Shown here in pieces: positions 15,279 to 22,158 of a stretch of DNA of 22,158 nt (positions are counted from its first letter, which is position 1; the number at the start of each line of letters is the position of its first letter). The notes under the pieces are model-generated. The model saw only the letters and a program-made list of their open reading frames with translations. It was not told the DNA's origin and made no database searches. This stretch comes from a virus. Location of the stretch: positions 1-22,158 of the IMG/VR virus record IMGVR_UViG_3300042890_000172. One strand, 5' to 3'. The position numbers and the translations under genes were made by a program.

Positions 15279-16016
15279 TTATCCTAGGAAGAAATCCAAA
15301 GGTGCAGACTTAGTCATTAAGTCATTCTCTAAGTCATCAATTTCTTTAGTGGCTTCGTCATACAAACCATTACCATCCAGTGTAACACCACCTGGCAACT
15401 GTAGACCTTGAAACTTTTTAAGGTTTACAGCCCACTGCTTTTTAAATAGTGCTGTCACATAGTGCTTTAGCCAGGATTCATTCCAAACTTTGCTATATTC
15501 AGCTGGATCAAGAGCACGATATGCTTCTACTACTACGAATTCATTTACAATGATATCACTTTCCCAGTTGATATCTAAGTATAACCTATTCTGTCTACGG
15601 TTGAATCTAAACATAGTCGCCCCGTTCAACTCTAAATCTAGTAGAGCCAAGTGACTCATTACAGTTTTGTAATAGATTAGTGAAGTTGATGTTAGATCAT
15701 ATAAGTCGTTTAGTCTAAGTTGATATTGCAGATCAAATAGATTCTTAGATGAGGATCCTTGATTGTATGGAATCACACGAATGATACCATACACTAGATC
15801 TGGGAATTCTATGTACTTATTTGTTATATTTTGCGCAGTAACTTGGTGTTTTAAATAAACTTTCTCAACACCATCTGGGTGATATTGTCTCCAATATTCT
15901 AATGCTTCTTCGATGCGATCTTCTAGTTGTTCGTCATCTACGTTAATTTCAAGCACAGGTGCACCCAATGCACGCAGGCAATATTCTTTTAGTTGTTCTT
16001 TAGTGGTAACTGGCAT
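15279..16016 (-). CDS. gp13: Neck protein gp13 (head completion)
   Basis: The 245-residue product is shorter than T4 gp13 (309) but has the family shape: an N-terminal helix TTKEQLKEYCLRALGAPVLEINV, then DDEQLEDRIEEALEYWRQYHPDGVEK (about 27-52), the middle IIRVIPYNQ and QYQLRLNDLYDL segments, and the C-terminal YRALDPAEYSKVWNESWLKHYVTALFKKQWAVNLKKF helix (about 168-204) with QLPGGVTLDG. It forms the ring below the portal together with gp14. The first base of the operon is probably set by the perfect late promoter 27 bp upstream; an AAGGT ribosome binding site precedes the ATG. Confidence 0.94.
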   Translation of the reverse strand: MPVTTKEQLKEYCLRALGAPVLEINVDDEQLEDRIEEALEYWRQYHPDGVEKVYLKHQVTAQNITNKYIEFPDLVYGIIRVIPYNQGSSSKNLFDLQYQLRLNDLYDLTSTSLIYYKTVMSHLALLDLELNGATMFRFNRRQNRLYLDINWESDIIVNEFVVVEAYRALDPAEYSKVWNESWLKHYVTALFKKQWAVNLKKFQGLQLPGGVTLDGNGLYDEATKEIDDLENDLMTKSAPLDFFLG

Positions 16017-16043
16017 TATTTACCTTAGGTAGATTCTTTGTTA

Positions 16044-16051
16044 TATTTATA
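16044..16051 (-). promoter_or_regulatory. Perfect T4 late promoter before gp13
   Basis: The minus strand reads TATAAATA, identical to the T4 late promoter consensus recognised by the gp55 sigma with gp33/gp45. It lies in the 42-bp gap between the glycine-rich adhesin gene and gp13, 27 bp before the gp13 ATG. It is the best promoter match in the window and should drive the neck, terminase and sheath genes. The sigma and co-activator genes are outside the window. Confidence 0.75.
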
Positions 16052-16058
16052 GTTTCTA

Positions 16059-18485
16059 TTATATGCCATATCGACTTCTTAATGATTGAAAGTTTCTTGT
16101 AAGATCACTTGCACTAAGTGCTTGATTGTGTACTCGTACTACAGATATTCTTCCACCCCATCGTTCACCGTCACCAGAACTATGTCCACCAATTCTCATA
16201 AAATCCCAATCTGTTGGATCTTCAAATGTGCCACCAATAAATTGTTGATCTCCGTTAACTTGATATAATATTCCTGATCCATATGTATGAGATGCTGCAA
16301 CATAAACCCACTGATTGCGTGGAACAGTTAATGTCGATTGTGTCGATGGCCACCATTGAAGATAATTAGATGGATTAACATATAATGCATCATCTCCAGC
16401 CACATTATTTTGTACTATCGATCTATAGTTAGTATCAGAACTTGAGTCAAAGACCCATGCTTCAATAGTACAATTAGTGATTGTTGTTGCATTAAAAGGT
16501 ATAACATCAATATAATCATCTACATTATCAAAAGAAAAAGATCCACTATCACTTGAATTATATACTGCCCCAAACGGTATACCAGTTATATCATTGCTAG
16601 CAGTGTCGCCCCAATTTAAAAACCCTGTTGGTGTGAAAGTTCCAGAGCTAGTAAACGTATGAATTGTATATCCACCAGAAGATGTTATAGTTCCACCAGT
16701 TGCTCTTTGTGAACCGTAGTATCTAACTATAACGATACCAGATCCTCCATTTCCTCCATCACTATCCCAATGCGATCCGCCACCACCTCCACCGCCAGTG
16801 TTTGCGCCAGCATTACCACCAGTCCCGTTATTTTGACCAACTCCATTGGCACCAGCATTGAGTGCACTTCCTCCACCAGATCCAGGCGTGTAACCGCCAT
16901 ATGCAGAACCACCACCGCCACCACCCAAGCCTCCATCACCACCTCTAATAGTGTGACCACCACCGCCACCGCCTCCACCCCAGTAAAGAGATGTACCGTT
17001 TATATCAGATAAGAAACCTTGACCACCCTTACCACCATAGCTATCGCTACCGCCTCCACCTCGTTGACCAGCACCGCCACCGCCTCCAGCTGAATATTGA
17101 CCAAACCAACTTTGACCACCACCTTTATAACCTTGACCAGCTATACCAGATCCACCACCGCCTCGTCTTCCATATCCATGTTGTGTAGCATCTCCACCAC
17201 CAGATCCACCTGATTGACCTTGACCACCTAATACTGTAAAATAATGTCCACTACCACCGCCTCCACCACCAACTGCTCTAAGATTGCCAAAAATACTATC
17301 AGCACCAGATGATCCAGCTGCCTGACCACCACCATATGGTCCAAGTGATCCAGCACCTCCAGCACCAACTGTAACTACAATAGGCACATTGATTGGAGCA
17401 GAATAATTCTTCTTATAGATTACTCCTCCTGCACCACCGCCACCACCCATGTCCATACCACCCCCAGCGCCACCAGCGACTACTAAAACCTCAACCGAAC
17501 TAGACTTTGGGTTACCAGCGTCTATTGAAAGAATTAGAGAACTTAACGGTGTTACACCAGTATTGTTAAATGTAGACAACCCTTGTGTTTTTAAGTAACG
17601 AATAACAACAAGCCCTGAACCACCATTACCACCACGATTATTTCTCATGTAGTGAGAACCACCGCCTCCACCACCACCAGTGTTAGCACCACCATGACCA
17701 CCTTCGCATTGAGCCCATGTACCTGGTAGCCCACCGCCACCTGGTTCACCAGAGTTAAGAGCAGATCCACCGCCTGGTTGATACCCTATTGCACCACCAC
17801 CTCCACCACCGATTCCGCCATCTCCACCTCGATCTGAATAACCAGATCCACCACCGCCTCCACCCCAATAGTAGTTCACGCCCAGTATACTATTTAATAC
17901 ACCAGCACCACCGTTTGGTTCATTAGGTCCATCACCACCAGCTCCTCCAGCACCACCGCCACCACCAGAGTAATATGATCCACCTCCGCTATTTCCACCA
18001 CGGTTACCCTGTCCTGAAATACCAGTTCCACCAGAAACTGTGGCGCCTGCAGTATATCCTGTTGCACCTCCTCCACTACCACCATTACCACCAACGCCAG
18101 TTAGAGTATAACCATAATAACTACTACCTCCAAAACCACCACCTGTGGCAGTTATGGATCCAAATACAGAATTTCCACCTTGAGTAGCATTCACACCAAA
18201 TTGATGTGCGTCAGCTTGCCCCTGAGTACCACCTTCAGGTGCACCATTTCCTCCTGCGCCTACCAATACTGTATATGATGCTCCTGCAGTAACAGCTAGT
18301 ACTCCAGATAAAACACCACCGCCTCCTCCTCCTCCACCCATATCCATACCACCACCACCGCCTCCAGCGACTACAAGATAATCAACGTTACCATTAAAGT
18401 TAGGAACGAATGTGCCAGAAGTAGTGCAAACATGATAGTTATAGAGAGCACTATTAACACTGCTTGGTCCTGATGAAACACCCAT
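16059..18485 (-). CDS. Glycine-rich adhesin with two Gly-rich domains and a split LamG domain
   Basis: The 808-residue product is probably a virion-surface adhesin. Two related glycine-rich domains stand at about 35-298 and 331-592. Each opens LVVAGG then a GGMDMGGGG stretch, each has a YWGGGGGG block and each closes with GGNGGSG(L/I)V(V/I)(I/V)RY. Such domains resemble the polyglycine sandwich receptor-binding tips of T4-like adhesins, though I cannot show homology. The C-terminus (about 621-808) is a LamG/concanavalin-type domain (SFSFDNVDDYIDV, IEAWVFD, WVYVAASHT, RWGGRISVVRVHNQALS) ending NFQSLRSRYGI, as in the two LamG proteins encoded upstream. The usual LamG start motif, LILSIDAGNPKS, lies at 317-328, before the second Gly-rich domain. 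The start has a GGAGAA site. It may bind host surface sugars. Confidence 0.87.
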   Translation of the reverse strand: MGVSSGPSSVNSALYNYHVCTTSGTFVPNFNGNVDYLVVAGGGGGGMDMGGGGGGGGVLSGVLAVTAGASYTVLVGAGGNGAPEGGTQGQADAHQFGVNATQGGNSVFGSITATGGGFGGSSYYGYTLTGVGGNGGSGGGATGYTAGATVSGGTGISGQGNRGGNSGGGSYYSGGGGGAGGAGGDGPNEPNGGAGVLNSILGVNYYWGGGGGGSGYSDRGGDGGIGGGGGGAIGYQPGGGSALNSGEPGGGGLPGTWAQCEGGHGGANTGGGGGGGSHYMRNNRGGNGGSGLVVIRYLKTQGLSTFNNTGVTPLSSLILSIDAGNPKSSSVEVLVVAGGAGGGMDMGGGGGAGGVIYKKNYSAPINVPIVVTVGAGGAGSLGPYGGGQAAGSSGADSIFGNLRAVGGGGGGSGHYFTVLGGQGQSGGSGGGDATQHGYGRRGGGGSGIAGQGYKGGGQSWFGQYSAGGGGGAGQRGGGGSDSYGGKGGQGFLSDINGTSLYWGGGGGGGGHTIRGGDGGLGGGGGGSAYGGYTPGSGGGSALNAGANGVGQNNGTGGNAGANTGGGGGGGSHWDSDGGNGGSGIVIVRYYGSQRATGGTITSSGGYTIHTFTSSGTFTPTGFLNWGDTASNDITGIPFGAVYNSSDSGSFSFDNVDDYIDVIPFNATTITNCTIEAWVFDSSSDTNYRSIVQNNVAGDDALYVNPSNYLQWWPSTQSTLTVPRNQWVYVAASHTYGSGILYQVNGDQQFIGGTFEDPTDWDFMRIGGHSSGDGERWGGRISVVRVHNQALSASDLTRNFQSLRSRYGI
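16710..17495 (-). repeat. Glycine-rich domain, second copy
   Basis: Residues about 331-592 of the adhesin. It shares block order with the first copy (MDMGGGG, SxFG, SGIAGQGxKGG, YWGGGGGG, RGGDGG(I/L)GGGGGG, GSALN, GANTGGGGGGGSH, GGNGGSG). It is inserted between the first strand and the body of the LamG domain. The plus strand shows dense CCACCN triplet runs. Confidence 0.85.
17592..18383 (-). repeat. Glycine-rich domain, first copy
   Basis: Residues about 35-298 of the adhesin. It is preceded by the header TSGTFVPNFNGN and has the same block order as the second copy. The copies differ in the spacer residues, so the duplication is not recent. Confidence 0.85.
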
Positions 18486-18487
18486 TG

Positions 18488-18874
18488 TTATTCTCCAGAA
18501 GGAAGAACTGATGAAGATTGAATCACAGATATCGAGTCCTCACCAGAAGGAAGCACTGATGCAGATTCAATCCAAGATAGAGATTCCTCGTTCCAAATGT
18601 AATTTTTATCACCATCTGGTTTTTGTGTAGGTGCATCCCATTTACCATTGACTTCATCTAAGATCCATGACTCAAAAGTTTTTGGTGGTACAAACATATC
18701 AAGATCTGGAAAATACACATATCCAATACCAGCGTAATTTTCACGAATGGTTGAGTTATAAGAAGTTTGCACCCACGTTGTTGGGTCTCCAGCTGCACCA
18801 GATTCGATAAAATCTTGTTCTGCTACAATCACATTTGTGACTATGTTATTTTCTATTTTTGCGTAATGTGCCAT
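18488..18874 (-). CDS. Small conserved phage protein of unknown function (128 aa)
   Basis: The product begins MAHYAKIENNIVTNVIVAEQDFIESGAAG and goes on with YNSTIRENYAGIGYVYF, FVPPKTFESWILDE and KWDAPTQKPD. This order is that of a small protein common in marine T4-like phages near fibre and structural genes; its function is not known to me. The C-terminus carries a 16-residue repeat (IESASVLPSGEDSISV followed by IQSSSVLPSGE) that looks like a recent addition. It sits between two adhesin genes with 1-2 bp gaps, so a fibre-associated or assembly-helper role is plausible but unproven. A GGAA lies 8 bp before the ATG. Confidence 0.85.
   Translation of the reverse strand: MAHYAKIENNIVTNVIVAEQDFIESGAAGDPTTWVQTSYNSTIRENYAGIGYVYFPDLDMFVPPKTFESWILDEVNGKWDAPTQKPDGDKNYIWNEESLSWIESASVLPSGEDSISVIQSSSVLPSGE
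18491..18571 (-). repeat. 48-bp tandem repeat at the end of the 128-aa gene
   Basis: The plus strand shows CCAGAAGGAAG(A/C)ACTGATG at 18495 and again at 18543, an offset of 48 bp (16 codons). The copies differ at few bases in the matching part. The second protein copy is cut short by the stop codon after PSGE. Confidence 0.85.
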
Positions 18875-18875
18875 A

Positions 18876-20015
18876 TTATATTCCGTACCTTCCTCTTAAT
18901 GCTTGAAAGTTTTGCTGGACTTCTGCTGCTGATAGAGATCTAGTATATCTCGACACTGTTGCAATAGAACCAGGAAAATATCCTGCCCATGATCTACCAA
19001 TAACATCAACAGGATTATTATTGCCAGAAGTTGAGTTTGCAACATTGACGTCCAGTATACCATCAACATACATGTCCATGGTGTTGTTACTGTAATTCAC
19101 CCAAGTTAACATGTGCCAATTGTTATCATTTACTGTTCTTACTCCAAGTTTTTGGACCCATCCACCTTGATAAGTCCAATAAACAATTTTTCCACTATTA
19201 ACACCTAACATCGAGTAAACTGGACCACCACTAATATTTGAAAGTATTGAACCACCACCTAAATCATTTGTGGTAGTTGTAGTTTTCATCCAACAACTAA
19301 CTGTCCATTCAACGTTTCCATTCCCTAATGTAGTGTTTGGTATAGAGAGATAATTAGAACTACCATTAAAACTAAACGTACCATCAATTGCGTATGTTAA
19401 ACTGGTTGCTGTGATTGTGTTGTTGTTCGTGAGGTCTCTGATTGCTTGGGTGTTACTTCTAGATCCATTGACGAATGGAGTTACATAACTACTTGCTTCA
19501 ATTTGTGGCATTGTAACTTCCCAACTAGAATTATCAGCATTATTTGTACCACCCCAACATATTAAATAAAATGTCATTGACGTTGTAGTGCAATTTAGAG
19601 TAATACTAATGCGCTGCCATTGTCCAGGTAGTGTTCTATTAGTAGCACTTGCACTATCTCCTCCACCCCATCCTGAGATATAAACAGCACCACCAGTTAC
19701 ATTACTAGAACCACCAATCCATTTAATCCATGCAGAGAATGTATAAGTGCCAGTAGATGGAACCGTAACTGATTTGTACACTCCGTTCCAAGATCCCACA
19801 TTATCCATACGATAACCAGTAGTACCAAACTGAGTTACGAATTGTGCTGGTGTTCCATTAGCAGTATTAGAATAGTTATTCCAACCAGCCATCGTGTCTG
19901 CGTTTGCGACGTAATTCGTGGTAGGTTGACCTTTCCAAGACTTCTGTGTATTGGACATGTCTGTGTATAGCACTAGACCATTAGTGACTACTGAGGGTGA
20001 ATGAATTAAACTCAT
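18876..20015 (-). CDS. LamG/concanavalin-type phage adhesin (379 aa)
   Basis: Two beta-sandwich parts can be seen. The N-terminal one (about 30-190) has carbohydrate-binding-module character (TGTYTFSAWIKWIGGSS, WQRISITLN, WEVTMPQIEASSYVTPFV). The C-terminal one is a LamG domain (about 200-379) with GTFSFNGSSNYLSI, WTVSCWMKT, WHMLTWVNY, MDMYVDGIL and the IATVSRYTRSLSAAEVQQNF end. It opens SPSVVTNGLVLYTDMSN and closes NFQALRGRYGI, as do its neighbours. I place the start at ATG 20015, because AAGGA is 9 bp upstream of it; the TTG six bases earlier would sit too close to that site. A sugar-binding, receptor-contact role is likely from fold type; no target can be named. Confidence 0.87.
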   Translation of the reverse strand: MSLIHSPSVVTNGLVLYTDMSNTQKSWKGQPTTNYVANADTMAGWNNYSNTANGTPAQFVTQFGTTGYRMDNVGSWNGVYKSVTVPSTGTYTFSAWIKWIGGSSNVTGGAVYISGWGGGDSASATNRTLPGQWQRISITLNCTTTSMTFYLICWGGTNNADNSSWEVTMPQIEASSYVTPFVNGSRSNTQAIRDLTNNNTITATSLTYAIDGTFSFNGSSNYLSIPNTTLGNGNVEWTVSCWMKTTTTTNDLGGGSILSNISGGPVYSMLGVNSGKIVYWTYQGGWVQKLGVRTVNDNNWHMLTWVNYSNNTMDMYVDGILDVNVANSTSGNNNPVDVIGRSWAGYFPGSIATVSRYTRSLSAAEVQQNFQALRGRYGI

Positions 20016-20037
20016 TACCAAAGTTCCTTAGGACCTG

Positions 20038-20751
20038 TCATATACTAAATCTTCCACGCACTGCATTAAAATTTTGTAAGATCTCAGAACTTGATAAGAC
20101 TCTATTATATAAACTATAGCACGGCATAGCTCCAACAAAGGCGTAATTGCCATTAGAATATCCTCCTACACTAACTCCATTGGTTGTATTTTGTCCTGCA
20201 ATAAAATTATTGTCACTCAATATTTCAACACCATTAAAGTATAATTTTCTAGTGTCTCCATTGTGCGTAGCGACTATATTAGACCAAGCATTTACGTATG
20301 ATGTACTACTATATGAAGACGTACCATCACTACCGCCTGTTCCTTGTGTCCTAAACACTAATGGAGAACAGTAATAAATTTCCCAAGAACCATCCCATTT
20401 TGTCATTGCAGTACACACAGCGCTGCTTATTCTTAACCACATTGACATAGTCATACCGTTTTGACATAAACAATCTTTTAAAGTAGCACTGTTTGCTATA
20501 TTAACAACATTGTTTGATGCTCCATCAGATCCTCCTAAATGTCTATCAAACATCATCCATTTTGTGTTTGTGTCATATCCACTTACAGATCCTGCTGAAG
20601 GACCTGTAAAATTGCTCATAGTACCATGATTATTATTTCCGCTTATATCAAACCAAGTATTTCCAGTTCCTGGATAACTTTTAGAATTCATCGAATCTAA
20701 TAATACCGTAAGTCCATTAGTAACAATTCCAGGACTATAATTAACTGCCAT
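20038..20751 (-). CDS. LamG/concanavalin-type phage protein (237 aa)
   Basis: The product opens MAVNYSPGIVTNGLTVLLDSMNSKSYPG and continues TGNTWFDISGNNNHGTM, a start seen in many LamG-type phage adhesins. The body is one LamG domain (about 80-225): GMTMSMWLRISS, WSNIVATHNG, KLYFNGVEILSD and the ILQNFNAVRGRFSI end. Two ATG codons stand in tandem at 20754 and 20751; GGAG spacing (5 bp versus 2 bp) favours 20751. The ATG overlaps the TGA stop of the S74 fibre gene, so translation is coupled. Probably a host-surface-binding virion protein working with the fibre before it. Several Cys residues (about 94, 96, 113, 130) are unusual for this family, but no disulphide role can be shown. Confidence 0.86.
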   Translation of the reverse strand: MAVNYSPGIVTNGLTVLLDSMNSKSYPGTGNTWFDISGNNNHGTMSNFTGPSAGSVSGYDTNTKWMMFDRHLGGSDGASNNVVNIANSATLKDCLCQNGMTMSMWLRISSAVCTAMTKWDGSWEIYYCSPLVFRTQGTGGSDGTSSYSSTSYVNAWSNIVATHNGDTRKLYFNGVEILSDNNFIAGQNTTNGVSVGGYSNGNYAFVGAMPCYSLYNRVLSSSEILQNFNAVRGRFSI

Positions 20752-22158
20752 CATTTCTCCAATAATTTATTTAAAACACTCTCAAGGTTTGCTATGCGTT
20801 CTTCCAATGAAGCGATCTTAGCATCTTGACTCACTACTCTCTTAGCCAATTCAATGGCAGAAACTAAAGCAGCATTACCATAAGCTAAAGCTAGAGTACC
20901 GTCAGCGTTATCGCTAGTGACAACAACTTCTGGAAGTAGTTTTTGCCAATCTTGCGCACTCGCACCAGCTTGTCGAACATTAGTATCTATACGAGTATAA
21001 GTACCAGATTTAACGTTAGCTAAATCTTCAACAAAAGTTTCTGGTAATGTATTCCAATCAGTTTTTAATCTTTCGTCTGAGAAAGCTGTGACGTTACCCG
21101 CAGCAGTGAGGTTACCTGTGCTTGGTTGGAATGATATTTTTGTAGTAGATATTATAGTACCATCATTACCAGAAGTAGCATCATGCATCGAAATATAATG
21201 CGTTGAAGTGCTTGTAGTATTGTCTGTTAACCCTACGTTGATTGCGTTGACGGCGGTGCTGGCGGTGGTGGCGTTGGTGGCGGTACCAGCGGTAGCAGAA
21301 GATCCACTTACGTTGCCTGTTACGTTGCCTGTTAGTGGTCCATTAAAACCAGCAGCAAATACTGTGCCGCTGACACCAACACCACCAGTTACTCTTAAAG
21401 TTCCTGTTGTGGTGCTGGTGGATGTGATGTTTGCACGAGCAAATACTTGACCAAGACTATCTATTTCAAGCCTAGATGTGTGCGTCTGTAATCCAGCCCC
21501 TGAGGTTGTTACACCAGATGTATAGAATCTCATTGTGCCGCCAACACCAGTGCCAGTACCTCGACCAGCAAAAAGCATTAAATCGGCACCAGCTATGTTA
21601 GTGCCCTTTGAATCGCCACTATAAAGTCTAGCTTGACCACCATCACCAAAAGCAGCAGTGCCTCCTGGTAGTGACAAACTAGCACCAAAACCACCTGATG
21701 CAGAAGTATTATTACCACCAGAGATTGTTACAGCACCACCATTCTTGCCAGCTGTTGTAGAAGCTGAAGTTCCTCCAGTAACTGTTACAGCACCGCCAAA
21801 GCCGCTAGAAGAACTATTACCGCCTCTAAAAGAAATAGCACCAGCATCACCAGTGGCATCTGTACCAGTAGATGCAGCTGGTGTAAATCCAAGAGCAGTT
21901 GTTACTTGACCAGATGTCAGAGTGAGTGTGCCACCTAAGGTAAGGTTGCCTGATCCAGTGACCGTACCAGTTAGTGTTAAACCGCTAACTGTTCCTGTGC
22001 CACCTACGCTAGTTACAGTACCTGTGTTGGTTGTGTAACCACTAGGGTTTGTTGCAGCATAGGCACCAATCTCAGCTAGTGTCCAAGAGACATCAGCGCT
22101 GTGGTCAACTGCCTTTCCAGTATTACCAATTGTTAATGTTCTAGAAGTAACAGTACTT
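20751..22158 (-). CDS. Tail fibre with C-terminal S74 intramolecular chaperone (5' end outside window)
   Basis: The frame stays open to the right window edge, giving the last 468 residues. The visible shaft is Gly/Thr/Ser-rich with fibre motifs (TNPSGYTTNTGTVTSVGGTG, VTTALGFTP) and beta-repeat blocks (GGAVTVTGGTS, GGAVTISGGNN). The C-terminal 110 residues are a peptidase S74 (endosialidase-type) chaperone: SDERLKTDW begins at residue 360 of the visible part, followed by the helical end AIELAKRVVSQDAKIASLEE with a heptad Leu pattern to LLEK. In this family the fibre trimerises, then cuts itself before the Asp of the SD pair (here Ser360-Asp361, bases 21080-21075). A TTG at 21677 can be mistaken for a start, but the reading frame clearly continues upstream. 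Probably a receptor-binding side or short tail fibre. Confidence 0.92.
   Translation of the reverse strand, partial: STVTSRTLTIGNTGKAVDHSADVSWTLAEIGAYAATNPSGYTTNTGTVTSVGGTGTVSGLTLTGTVTGSGNLTLGGTLTLTSGQVTTALGFTPAASTGTDATGDAGAISFRGGNSSSSGFGGAVTVTGGTSASTTAGKNGGAVTISGGNNTSASGGFGASLSLPGGTAAFGDGGQARLYSGDSKGTNIAGADLMLFAGRGTGTGVGGTMRFYTSGVTTSGAGLQTHTSRLEIDSLGQVFARANITSTSTTTGTLRVTGGVGVSGTVFAAGFNGPLTGNVTGNVSGSSATAGTATNATTASTAVNAINVGLTDNTTSTSTHYISMHDATSGNDGTIISTTKISFQPSTGNLTAAGNVTAFSDERLKTDWNTLPETFVEDLANVKSGTYTRIDTNVRQAGASAQDWQKLLPEVVVTSDNADGTLALAYGNAALVSAIELAKRVVSQDAKIASLEERIANLESVLNKLLEK

Noticed and set aside
16727-18187. Several frames on both strands inside the Gly-rich adhesin gene
   Set aside because: Their His/Tyr/Val- or Thr/Ser-rich products are frame shadows of GGN codon runs.
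20751-21677. A complete 308-residue fibre gene starting at 21677
   Set aside because: The codon there is TTG inside a frame that continues without stop to the window edge with fibre-like sequence; it is the C-terminal part of a longer gene.
16059-22158. Diversity-generating retroelement acting on the adhesin genes
   Set aside because: No reverse transcriptase gene, no template/variable repeat pair and no C-type-lectin target end is seen in the window.
1-22158. CRISPR array, tRNA genes, insertion sequence or defence island
   Set aside because: No spaced direct repeats, cloverleaf-like stretch, transposase or defence motif was seen; the window is filled by phage structural and recombination genes.

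Overview
The window is a stretch of a T4-like contractile-tailed phage (Straboviridae/Kyanoviridae-type myovirus) genome. Every convincing gene is on the minus strand, so transcription runs from the right end of the window to the left. The gene order 13-14-15-17-18-19-20-67-68-21-22-23, followed by uvsY and uvsW, is the conserved T4-type morphogenesis block. The short gp23, the uvsY-uvsW genes just after it, the LamG-like and glycine-rich adhesins and the small pathogen-unrelated marine-phage families resemble T4-likes of marine or fresh water (cyanophages, pelagiphages). No photosynthesis or host-diagnostic gene is present, so the host cannot be named.

Layout in transcription order. (1) About 22158-18488: tail-fibre/adhesin genes. 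These are a fibre ending in an S74 intramolecular chaperone (cut by the window edge), two LamG-type proteins and a small conserved phage protein. (2) 18485-16059: an 808-residue glycine-rich adhesin with a split LamG domain. (3) 16016-13137: neck and tail-terminus genes gp13, gp14, a 128-aa fibre-like protein and gp15. (4) 13137-11557: terminase large subunit gp17, with no gp16 gene in front of it. (5) 11479-7751: tail sheath gp18, greatly enlarged by inserted beta-rich repeats, and tail tube gp19. (6) 7734-2018: head genes gp20 portal, gp67 (only 58 aa), a gp68-position protein, an unknown 143-aa protein, gp21 protease, gp22 scaffold and gp23 major capsid protein. (7) 1934-1: a second tail-tube-like protein, then uvsY and the start of uvsW (recombination/replication).

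The genes make the head (gp20 initiator, gp22/67/68 core, gp23 shell, gp21 maturation protease), package it (gp17), close it (gp13/14), build the tail (gp15, 18, 19) and add host-recognition proteins. Most genes abut or overlap. Five of the few intergenic gaps longer than 25 bp hold a T4-type late-promoter box (NATAAATA), and two gaps hold good intrinsic terminators, after gp18 and after gp23. There is no gene-free stretch longer than 300 bp, and no tRNA, CRISPR array, insertion sequence or origin was seen.

I do not see a previously undescribed defence or metabolic system. The most interesting material is the adhesin cluster and the small beta-rich domains inserted into otherwise conserved structural proteins.
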